DNA of 64,000 nucleotides, from NCBI GenBank assembly GCA_947476405.1, contig CANJQG010000004.1:32650-96649 (forward strand), read 5' to 3'. Below are positions 18,035 to 25,753 of the stretch, piece by piece. Within the stretch, counting starts at the first letter, position 1; the number at the start of each line of letters is the position of its first letter. The DNA is from Thiotrichales bacterium (lineage in GTDB: Bacteria; Pseudomonadota; Gammaproteobacteria; Francisellales; CACEW01). The notes under the pieces were generated by a model that saw only the letters and a program-made list of their open reading frames with translations, had not been told where the DNA came from and ran no database searches. Position numbers and translations under genes: made by a program.

Positions 18035-20020
18035 ATGCTTGAACATCTCATTTTTGGCAAACTGACACTCGATGCCATCCCCTACAAAAACCCGATCGTT
18101 ATGGGTGCGGGCGGTGGAATGATGGGCTTGGTTGCCCTTCTCGTGATGGGTTCTCTGTTCTATTTCAAACGCTGGACTTGGCTATGGAAAGAGTGGCTGA
18201 CTTCTGTTGATCATAAAAAAATTGGGATTATGTATATTATCCTCGCCTTTTTAATGTTATTACGCGGGTTTGCAGATGCCATTATGATGCGAACACAGCA
18301 GGCCATCGCGGTGGGCAACTCGATGGGCTATTTACCACCAGATCATTATGATCAAATCTTCACCGCGCATGGGGTGGTCATGATTTTCTTTGTGGCAATG
18401 TCTTTTGTATTTGGCCTGACAAATCTTGTCGTGCCTTTACAAATTGGTGCACGCGATGTGGCCTATCCTTATCTCAACTCTTTAAGCTTTTGGCTTTCAG
18501 CCATGGGTGCAATGTTATTAATGGTTTCTTTGCTTGTCGGTGATTTTGCAGCAACTGGCTGGTTAGCCTATCCGCCTCTTTCTGAATTACAATACAGTCC
18601 AGGTGTAGGCGTCGATTATTATCTTTGGGCCTTGACGGTTTCGGGCTTTGGAACCTTAATTGGTGGAATCAATATTCTCGTGACCATTATCAAAATGCGT
18701 TGCCCAGGCATGAGCCTCATGAAAATGCCTCTTTTTACCTGGTCAGTCCTCTGCTCCATGATTTTGATTGTCATTGCATTCCCCATTCTCAATATCACTT
18801 TGGGCATGCTCTTTTTTGATCGTTTCTTTGGCATGCACTTTTTTACGTCAGGAATGGGCGGAAACCCGATGATGTATATCAATTTGATTTGGACTTGGGG
18901 ACATCCAGAGGTCTATATTTTAGTCTTGCCCGCCTTTGGTATTTTCTCTGAAGTGATTTCAACTTTTTCTAAAAAAACTATTTTCGGTTATGCTGCGATG
19001 GTTTGGGCGACGTTTGTCATTACCTTTCTGTCCTTTACCGTCTGGGTGCATCACTTCTTTACCATGGGCGCTGGAGCAGACGTCAATGCGGTCTTCGGGA
19101 TTGCGACGATGATTATTTCGGTACCGACTGGCGTCAAAATTTTCAACTGGATGGCGACGATGTATCGTGGCCGGATTACGTTTTCAACGCCCATGATGTG
19201 GGCCGTTGCCTTCTTAATTACCTTCTCCATTGGTGGAATGACGGGGGTATTGATGTCCGTTCCCGGAGTTGATTTCCAAATGCATAACAGCGTATTTTTG
19301 ATTGCGCATTTCCATAATACGATTATTGGCGGCGTCCTCTTTGGCTTGTTTGCAGGCTATACGTATTGGTTTCCCAAAGCAACCGGTATTAAATTAAGTG
19401 AAAAACTGGGTAAATATATCTTCTGGTGTTGGTTCCTGGGCTTTCTTTTGGCCTTTATGCCTCTGTATGCATTGGGCTTGATGGGCATGACACGACGAAT
19501 TAATCATTATTCAGTTGCATCAGGTTTTCATCCATTTCTAGTCTGCGCATGCGTGGGTGCCTTTGTGATTATGGCAGGCATTGTGCTTCAACTCGTTCAA
19601 TTGGGACATGCCATGAAAAATCATGCTAAAAATAAAGTCGGTGCTGATCCCTGGGATGGTCGAACTTTGGAATGGTCGATTCCCTCACCTCCGCCCTTCT
19701 ATAATTTTGCGCATGAACCGCATGTTCGTCATCGCGATGACTTTTGGCATACCAAACAAGCGGGGACCCCGCCTTCAAATAAACCCTACGAAGATATTCA
19801 CATGCCTAAAAATACTTCGCTGGGCTTTATTGTCGGAGTTTTAGCGGGTCTCTTTGCTTTTGCCATGGTCTGGGAAATGCCGATTCCAGGAACAGTGACC
19901 GGTATAGCACTGGTAATCTGTATTCTAGTCCGGACGTTCAATTTTAAAACCGACTATTATGTTAAGGCTGCTGAAGTCGAAAAAATTGAAGCCACTTATT
20001 TAAAAGGAGCAAGCGCATGA
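18035..20020 (+). CDS. cyoB: Cytochrome bo3 ubiquinol oxidase subunit I
   Basis: The catalytic subunit, 661 residues, carrying low-spin haem, haem o3 and CuB. Clear motifs are FTAHGVVMIFF (haem ligand His), TWGHPEVYILVLPAFG (CuB His and cross-linked Tyr), WVHHFFTMG (two CuB His) and IAHFHNTIIGG (haem ligands). There are about 15 membrane helices, and the extended C-terminal region is as in CyoB. A ribosome site AAGGAA precedes the ATG. cyoC overlaps its stop by 4 bases. Confidence 0.98.
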   Translation: MLEHLIFGKLTLDAIPYKNPIVMGAGGGMMGLVALLVMGSLFYFKRWTWLWKEWLTSVDHKKIGIMYIILAFLMLLRGFADAIMMRTQQAIAVGNSMGYLPPDHYDQIFTAHGVVMIFFVAMSFVFGLTNLVVPLQIGARDVAYPYLNSLSFWLSAMGAMLLMVSLLVGDFAATGWLAYPPLSELQYSPGVGVDYYLWALTVSGFGTLIGGINILVTIIKMRCPGMSLMKMPLFTWSVLCSMILIVIAFPILNITLGMLFFDRFFGMHFFTSGMGGNPMMYINLIWTWGHPEVYILVLPAFGIFSEVISTFSKKTIFGYAAMVWATFVITFLSFTVWVHHFFTMGAGADVNAVFGIATMIISVPTGVKIFNWMATMYRGRITFSTPMMWAVAFLITFSIGGMTGVLMSVPGVDFQMHNSVFLIAHFHNTIIGGVLFGLFAGYTYWFPKATGIKLSEKLGKYIFWCWFLGFLLAFMPLYALGLMGMTRRINHYSVASGFHPFLVCACVGAFVIMAGIVLQLVQLGHAMKNHAKNKVGADPWDGRTLEWSIPSPPPFYNFAHEPHVRHRDDFWHTKQAGTPPSNKPYEDIHMPKNTSLGFIVGVLAGLFAFAMVWEMPIPGTVTGIALVICILVRTFNFKTDYYVKAAEVEKIEATYLKGASA

Positions 20021-20622
20021 CGACTCATTCCGTCACAGATCATTCCCATGGCCATCATCACGATGGCCCCGATGCCAAGGCCACGTTTGGATTTTGGATT
20101 TATATCATGACCGATTGCATGATGTTTGCCGCGCTGTTTGCGACATATATTGTCTTGCGAAATAATACGTATGGCGGCCCCGGCATTACGCTCATTTCGA
20201 ATTTGCATGATGTCCTAGCCCGCAGTATTGTTTTATTAGTGATGGTACTGACTTCAGGCTTAAGTATGGTCGCAATGCATCGACAATCCGTTTGTAAAAC
20301 ACAATTCTGGCTCATCATCAGCTTTTTAATCGGACTACTGTTTTTAGGAATGCAATATCAAGAGTTTGATTGTGTATTCAAAATGGGATACACCTGGCAG
20401 AGCAATGCCTTTATGTCAGCTTACTTCACGACTGTTGGTCTTTTTTGTGTTCATATTGTGGTGGTATTATTATGGACAGTTATTTTGATGATTCAATTGG
20501 CGATGCAAAAATTTAGTTCAATGATGCAAACCCGACTGATTTGTTTGAATATGTTTTTAAACTTTTTAAGCATTATCTGGATATTTGTATTCAGTATTGT
20601 TTATTTAATGGGAGCGATTTAA
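20017..20622 (+). CDS. cyoC: Cytochrome bo3 ubiquinol oxidase subunit III
   Basis: A 201-residue, five-helix subunit III, with the His-rich N-terminus (HSHGHHHDG) and conserved FGFWIYIMTDCMMFAALFA segment followed by TVGLFCVHI. It stabilises the oxidase core. Translation is coupled to cyoB through an ATGA overlap. Confidence 0.96.
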   Translation: MTTHSVTDHSHGHHHDGPDAKATFGFWIYIMTDCMMFAALFATYIVLRNNTYGGPGITLISNLHDVLARSIVLLVMVLTSGLSMVAMHRQSVCKTQFWLIISFLIGLLFLGMQYQEFDCVFKMGYTWQSNAFMSAYFTTVGLFCVHIVVVLLWTVILMIQLAMQKFSSMMQTRLICLNMFLNFLSIIWIFVFSIVYLMGAI

Positions 20623-20623
20623 G

Positions 20624-20941
20624 ATGGCTAAAAATAAAGGCAATGGCTTATTGGCCTCCTATTTAATTGGTTTCGTGATTTCCGTTGTATTGACGATCAT
20701 CAGCTTTAATCTAGTCATGCATCATCACTTTTCAAGTATTGATCTTTACACTTCTATTGCGCTCTTGGCAGTACTCTTGTTATTTGTACAATCGATATTT
20801 TTTCTTCGTTTGAATGCAAAAGCCAGTTATGACAAATGGAATTTAGTCGTGTTTTTCTTCACCATTTTCATTATTTGTTTGGTTGTTTCAGGCTCGCTCT
20901 GGATCATGTATAACCTCAATTACAATATGGTGAGTCATTAG
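20624..20941 (+). CDS. cyoD: Cytochrome bo3 ubiquinol oxidase subunit IV
   Basis: The 105-residue, three-helix protein fits CyoD, needed for assembly of the bo3 oxidase CuB site. It starts one base after the cyoC stop and its TAG shares a base with the GTG of cyoE. Sequence is divergent, as is usual for CyoD; position and topology support the call. Confidence 0.92.
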   Translation: MAKNKGNGLLASYLIGFVISVVLTIISFNLVMHHHFSSIDLYTSIALLAVLLLFVQSIFFLRLNAKASYDKWNLVVFFFTIFIICLVVSGSLWIMYNLNYNMVSH

Positions 20942-21783
20942 TGAAGTTTTTTGAGGTCACTAAGCCTGGGATTATTTTTGGAAATGTCGTTACAGTTTCG
21001 GGCGGTTTTTTTTTAGGGTCTCATACGCATTTTAATTTTTGGCTATTTCTGTCTACCTTACTGGCAATGTCACTTGTTGTCGCATGTGGTTGCGTACTCA
21101 ATAATATAATTGATCGAGACATTGATCACCTGATGGATCGCACTAAAAATAGAGTCATCGTAAAAGGCTTGATCTCTCTACCAATTGCTTTTTTTTATGC
21201 CTTGATTTTGGGTGCGTTGGGGTTTGTGATTTTTTATTTTGGCACTAATCTTTTAGCGCTGAGCGTTGCTGCGATTGGCCTGTTTTTTTATGTCATCGTG
21301 TATAGTCTATTCTGGAAGCGTCGCTCAACCTTAGGAACCACCATTGGTGGCATTGCTGGCGCAGTTCCCCCTGTTGTGGGTTATTGTGCGGCAACTCATC
21401 AATTTAACGCCGCTGCAGTCATTTTGTTTCTGATTTTATTTTTCTGGCAAATGCCCCACTTTTATGCAATTTCGATCTATCGCCTAAAAGATTTCGCCGC
21501 AGCAGGCATCCCTATATTACCGATTAAAAAAAGCATTCCATACACCAAAGTCTGCATTCTTCTTTACATCATCGCCTTTACAATTGTTGCGGTGATGCCC
21601 ACTCTTTTCGGCTATATCGGCTGGATTTATTTTAGCGTTGCACTCGCTCTAGGATTGATATGGCTTGCCTTAGGCATCAAAGGATTTCGCACCCAAGATA
21701 ATCGACGCTGGGCGCGTAAAATGTTTTTATTTTCAATCCTTAATATCACGCTGTTATCTTTAGTCATGATAGTCAAAATGTAA
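20941..21783 (+). CDS. cyoE: Protohaem IX farnesyltransferase (haem O synthase)
   Basis: A UbiA-family membrane prenyltransferase of 280 residues that makes haem O for the oxidase encoded upstream. The first Asp-rich motif is NNIIDRDIDHLMDRT (about residues 56-70), followed by IGGIAGAVPPVVGY and the second polar loop YRLKDFAAAGIPILP. The start is GTG, overlapping the cyoD stop by one base. This closes the cyoABCDE operon. Confidence 0.96.
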   Translation: MKFFEVTKPGIIFGNVVTVSGGFFLGSHTHFNFWLFLSTLLAMSLVVACGCVLNNIIDRDIDHLMDRTKNRVIVKGLISLPIAFFYALILGALGFVIFYFGTNLLALSVAAIGLFFYVIVYSLFWKRRSTLGTTIGGIAGAVPPVVGYCAATHQFNAAAVILFLILFFWQMPHFYAISIYRLKDFAAAGIPILPIKKSIPYTKVCILLYIIAFTIVAVMPTLFGYIGWIYFSVALALGLIWLALGIKGFRTQDNRRWARKMFLFSILNITLLSLVMIVKM

Positions 21784-21829
21784 GCCCCCTAAAATCAGAA
21801 ATAACAATGATATTTGAATAGCGCCACAT

Positions 21830-22600
21830 TTACAAAAAGTAGTTCAACTCACCCAGAATAATACTTGGAATCAACGTACCTGCATTGGCCGCATTATCGC
21901 CATGAAGTTTAACAGGAAAATAATAGTCATATTCAAAGCGAAATGAAAGCCTTGGTGTAAAAAAATACTCATCGCCCACCCCTAAAATAGGGTTAATTTG
22001 GTTCCAGAAATTGCTATGATTGCTCGAATTCGTTTGAGCATACAGTGGGATCGTTCGCGCATCAGGCGTATTGGGTAAAAAATTGAGATCAATTTCCACA
22101 TTACTTTGTGTGGTGACATTCATATAGGCCGCTCCTGCCCGGGCAAATAAATCAAACTTTTGCGTAATGGGATAGTTAAATTTAGCGCTTAAATCAATCG
22201 CACTGGCATTAATGGTATTTTTAACATTTAAATTTTCGTTGAAATAGTGGTTCACAGGTGCGAAATTAGAAATACATTTTTCCAAGTCGCCCGAGGTGCA
22301 GATAAATTGATTGTTACTGCCGTTATTATGATAGGTTCCAATGTTGGTATACCCTAATTCTATACCCCAATGACGGGTGAATTGATATCCTAAATAAAGT
22401 CGCCCCCCTAATACCCCATGCTCTGCATCGGCAATCGGGAATAATTCATAATCAGGCTTAAAATATTGAATCCCCACCCCAGCACCCGCACCCACATAAA
22501 CTTTTGAAAAAAGGGTATCATCCGCTGAAAGAAACAATGGAACAAAGATAAACATGAAAAAACTTAGGGCGCGAAACTTTAAAGTTGAACTAAAAAACAA
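21830..22600 (-). CDS. Outer-membrane beta-barrel protein
   Basis: A 256-residue protein with a signal peptide (Lys/Arg then FFMFIFVPLFLSA) followed by alternating hydrophobic/aromatic beta strands of an OmpA/OmpW-like 8-strand barrel: KVYVGAGAGVGIQY, RLYLGYQFTRHWGIELGYTN, LFARAGAAYMNV, PRLSFRFEYDYYFP. The last strand ends GELNYFL with no periplasmic domain. I keep the TTG start because the next ATG would remove the charged part of the signal peptide. Function is unknown; adhesion or immune evasion are possible but unsupported. Confidence 0.78.
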   Translation of the reverse strand: MFFSSTLKFRALSFFMFIFVPLFLSADDTLFSKVYVGAGAGVGIQYFKPDYELFPIADAEHGVLGGRLYLGYQFTRHWGIELGYTNIGTYHNNGSNNQFICTSGDLEKCISNFAPVNHYFNENLNVKNTINASAIDLSAKFNYPITQKFDLFARAGAAYMNVTTQSNVEIDLNFLPNTPDARTIPLYAQTNSSNHSNFWNQINPILGVGDEYFFTPRLSFRFEYDYYFPVKLHGDNAANAGTLIPSIILGELNYFL

Positions 22601-22669
22601 ATTTTCTTAAGATAGCATTTGAATACGAAGCATGATATAACATTGGCAGGTCATCATCAATGTAAAACT

Positions 22670-23638
22670 ATGAACCAAAGCACTTTTATTTCAGGCTGGT
22701 ATGCTATTTTGCCCTCGCATATTTTAAAAAATAAACCAATGCCTTTAAAACGCTTTGGCATTGATTTGGTTTTATGGCGTCAAAACAATCATCAACTCTC
22801 TATTTTTCTAGATCGCTGTCCACATCGAGGCGCAAAACTGAGCTTGGGCAAAGTGCATGATGATCACATTCAATGTCCTTTTCATGGATTTCGATTTGAC
22901 AGTCAAGGCCAATGTGCTTTTGCGCCAGAATTTAACAAGCCGATTCCAGGTCTCCAAGCCCGTTGTTTTGAGGCAAAAGAAGCCTTTGACATGATTTGGA
23001 TCTATTGGGGAGAAGGCGCGCCTCAGCCCTTTGAATATCAAGCACTATCTGATATCCATACTCAATTTAAAACCTACAGCACTATTCAAAAAATATGGCA
23101 TTCTCACATGACTTATTGCATTGAAAATCAGCTAGATTACACTCATTTACGTTTTGTACATAAAAGTACGATTGGCAGAGGTTTCAAAATGCCAGAAAAT
23201 CCAAAAGTGGTGACTGGCGATCAAAAAATCAGTATTTATTTTAACAACCAAGATGTCCCTGCAACCACCTTTTTATTCACTAACGCCTGGATTTTAAATA
23301 TCAGCCAGAAAATGAAGCTGGTATTGTATTTTTGCCCAATTGATGCGACGCAGACACAACTCTACTTGTATAGTTACCGCCAGTTTTTAAGCCAACCAAT
23401 CATTAAAAAAATAGTAGATCCGCTGATCAATTTATCAAATCGCATTATTTTAAAACAGGATCAGCATGTTGTTGCATCACAGGGGACGTTGCCCTCCTAT
23501 CTTGCAGAAGAGGATAGGCTGATGCGTCATGATCAGGCTATTCGCGATTTTCGCCAGATTTGGATTGAGAAGCTAATAAATGAACGCATTGAGCCGGATA
23601 TGCAAAATGAATATCATGCGCAATTTTTACGGCAATGA
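22670..23638 (+). CDS. Rieske non-haem iron oxygenase
   Basis: A 322-residue stand-alone oxygenase. The Rieske [2Fe-2S] ligands are in CPHRGAKL and CPFHGF (about residues 50 and 69). The mononuclear iron motif is perfect: NQLDYTHLRFVH (N-x2-D-x2-H-x4-H). This layout is that of ring-hydroxylating or PaO-like monooxygenases. No ferredoxin or reductase partner gene is adjacent, so it must borrow electrons from elsewhere. The ATG at 22670 is preferred because an upstream TTG (22619) would add 17 residues without family resemblance; neither has a strong ribosome site. The 3' end overlaps the convergent MscS gene by about 100 bases. Confidence 0.82.
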   Translation: MNQSTFISGWYAILPSHILKNKPMPLKRFGIDLVLWRQNNHQLSIFLDRCPHRGAKLSLGKVHDDHIQCPFHGFRFDSQGQCAFAPEFNKPIPGLQARCFEAKEAFDMIWIYWGEGAPQPFEYQALSDIHTQFKTYSTIQKIWHSHMTYCIENQLDYTHLRFVHKSTIGRGFKMPENPKVVTGDQKISIYFNNQDVPATTFLFTNAWILNISQKMKLVLYFCPIDATQTQLYLYSYRQFLSQPIIKKIVDPLINLSNRIILKQDQHVVASQGTLPSYLAEEDRLMRHDQAIRDFRQIWIEKLINERIEPDMQNEYHAQFLRQ

Positions 23639-24401
23639 TCCAATCTTGGGTAATCAAATCAATGATTTTTTTCCGGCTGTTTGGATAATAAAAAAAAGTC
23701 GACTCTAGGCGAATCAAAGAGCCATCAGATTCATGAGGAGAAAGAAATACTTCAGGCAACACCTGGAGATGACTTTTATTATTTTTTTTGACCTTTAACT
23801 TAGCGTAAATTTCCTGTGTATGTTTGCAAATAATTTCATGCAGAATTTTTTTTGCCTGAACGGCATCACTTTCGACAGTGATATAAGTCGAAAAATAAAA
23901 GCTTAGATGCTCACTTAGTTCAGAATGGTTGATGAGCTCATGAGTAAAAATAAAATGATTGGGCACTTTAAGATAACCATGCTTTGTATTGGCTTTAGAA
24001 AGCAGCGTGAATTCTTGCCAGCCCGTTGAAATAATCTCTCCTGAATGTCCTTTAATAGAAATATGATCTCCAATTTTGAAAAGATTTTTACTTTTAATCA
24101 ATAGCTTGGCACTCATATTTAAAATGAGCTCTTTATGAGTCACCACTAATGCAGCACCCATTAAAGAGGCTAAGGCTGTAAAAATACGGAGCGTTTCAAA
24201 CCAAATTTCCCCCACAATATAGACACTCAAAAAAATCGATACGTAGGCGATACGGCCAGTCCATACTTGTCTATAATTTTCATTTTTAATTATTTTATGT
24301 AAAAAAATACGCATCATTCCATAAGCTAAAGCCATCAGCATTAAGACGACAGCGCTACCCATTAAATTATTGAGATTATTATTAACCCAGGCTAAGATCA
24401 T
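23538..24401 (-). CDS. MscS-family mechanosensitive channel
   Basis: The 287-residue protein has about three hydrophobic segments in residues 10-105, then the MscS beta domain with FKIGDHISIKGHSGEI and a KVPNHFIF segment. The pore helix is less Gly/Ala-patterned than in E. coli MscS, so gating may differ. It starts 2 bases after the UPF0114 gene and is the last gene of the leftward cluster beginning with dabB. A role in ion or osmotic balance alongside that transporter is inferred from position. Confidence 0.8.
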   Translation of the reverse strand: MILAWVNNNLNNLMGSAVVLMLMALAYGMMRIFLHKIIKNENYRQVWTGRIAYVSIFLSVYIVGEIWFETLRIFTALASLMGAALVVTHKELILNMSAKLLIKSKNLFKIGDHISIKGHSGEIISTGWQEFTLLSKANTKHGYLKVPNHFIFTHELINHSELSEHLSFYFSTYITVESDAVQAKKILHEIICKHTQEIYAKLKVKKNNKSHLQVLPEVFLSPHESDGSLIRLESTFFYYPNSRKKIIDLITQDWIIAVKIAHDIHFAYPAQCVHLLASQSKSGENRE

Positions 24402-24403
24402 TT

Positions 24404-24904
24404 TTATCCCCGCTTCATTTTTGAAAAATGAAACAAACTCACAATACTCAGACTAATCGCTAAAATGCTTAACGAAAAATATAATAAATCAATGCTATGA
24501 TCATAAGTCATTTCAATTGCAAATTTAAAATACTCAATGAGCAAGGCAAGCACAATGGTTTTACTTAGGATATCCTTTAATTGATCTAGGCTCTTAATGC
24601 TTAAAACCGAATTTTTTGAAATTCCCATTGATTGCTCATCATTTAAAAAGAGACTATATATCCCATTGCTAAAAATATAAAATAAAAATGCAATTAAATA
24701 CTGATCAATTGAAAAAATGGCCATCGCAATCGCTGATTTTGTTAGAACATAGTCAAAATGGACCGCCCAAATTGCGGGCAATGCAATTATGGCTTGAATC
24801 AGCGTCATTGTTGCCATAATCAGCATGAAGAAAAAGCCAAGCAAGCCTGTAATGCAAGGGATATAAATCAATTTTTTTGATATTTTTAGAATTTTATAAA
24901 ACAT
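24404..24904 (-). CDS. UPF0114 (YqhA) family membrane protein
   Basis: A 166-residue inner-membrane protein with three to four helices. The central SIKSLDQLKDILSKTIVLALLIEYFK is characteristic of the YqhA/UPF0114 family, of unknown function. A strong ribosome site (AGGAG, 7-8 bases before the ATG) precedes it. It lies 15 bases after the DUF6671 gene and 2 bases before the MscS gene, so it is very likely co-transcribed with dabB-dabA. Confidence 0.8.
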   Translation of the reverse strand: MFYKILKISKKLIYIPCITGLLGFFFMLIMATMTLIQAIIALPAIWAVHFDYVLTKSAIAMAIFSIDQYLIAFLFYIFSNGIYSLFLNDEQSMGISKNSVLSIKSLDQLKDILSKTIVLALLIEYFKFAIEMTYDHSIDLLYFSLSILAISLSIVSLFHFSKMKRG

Positions 24905-24919
24905 TTTTTTCTCCTATTA

Positions 24920-25753
24920 TCATGGATTACAGTACTCACAATATTGAAGCGGCGCTTGGGTCAGACCATCCAGGCGCTTTGATTTTTCAACGTATTCGCA
25001 GGATACGCATTGTTTTAATCGAAACTGGTAGAGTGTGCTAGGGGCCTCACAGCATTCGCACAAGAGCTTGCCTGTTGTCGCCAATTTTCCAAATCCTGGA
25101 CTCCTGCATTGCGGGCAGTGCTGCAGGATTCGCTGTGCCAATTTTTCTGCAGCCGTTGCAATGACGGTCATGCGTGATGGGTTGAAACACGCACGCATAT
25201 CGGCTTCTAAGCGTATTTGCTGTGACTGTTTAAATGCTTGTTCTATTGCAGTGTTTAAGGAAAGGGCGTCTGTAATGCCTTTTTGAATTGATCCGCTTTC
25301 TAATGCCCTGACGATTAAGCCATGGCTAGGAAACGCTACCTGTTTTAAAAAGGCTGCATAATCATCACCAGCGTTGAGATCGAACTGTGCATAATTGGTC
25401 TCTGTAGAGATCACGCTTTCAATGATTTCAATACCGTGTTTTAGATCAATGAGGCCGATCAATTCAATATCTGCAGGAATCATAAAGAAATCAGGATGCG
25501 GGCCAAAACTACCCTCACTGGCAATGGCATAGTCATAGCCCGCTTTTTGTGCCGCATGTGTGGCTTTCGCAATCAAAGTGGCGAGTGGATTTTGCAGACG
25601 CGGAACTTCTCCTGCAAACGTACCAAATTGATCGCTGTCAAAATCTTTGGCCACGTCGATATCACAGCCAATTAAACGTTTGAAAATCGGCTGGATAACG
25701 CGCTCTTTGTGGTGTTTCGTGGCGACTAGGATTCGGGTATTGCGATAGCGCAT
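24920..25753 (-). CDS. DUF6671-like protein with zinc-ribbon C-terminus
   Basis: A 277-residue soluble protein. The N-terminal part has an ILVATKHHKERVI motif and a YDYAIASEGSFGPHPDFF segment. The C-terminus has repeated Cys pairs (CPQC, CECC, CVSC, CEYC), suggesting two zinc ribbons. I relate it to DUF6671, which has no known role. Its start overlaps the dabA stop by 28 bases, implying translational coupling to the bicarbonate transporter gene. Whether it works with DabA is unknown. Confidence 0.7.
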   Translation of the reverse strand: MRYRNTRILVATKHHKERVIQPIFKRLIGCDIDVAKDFDSDQFGTFAGEVPRLQNPLATLIAKATHAAQKAGYDYAIASEGSFGPHPDFFMIPADIELIGLIDLKHGIEIIESVISTETNYAQFDLNAGDDYAAFLKQVAFPSHGLIVRALESGSIQKGITDALSLNTAIEQAFKQSQQIRLEADMRACFNPSRMTVIATAAEKLAQRILQHCPQCRSPGFGKLATTGKLLCECCEAPSTLYQFRLKQCVSCEYVEKSKRLDGLTQAPLQYCEYCNP

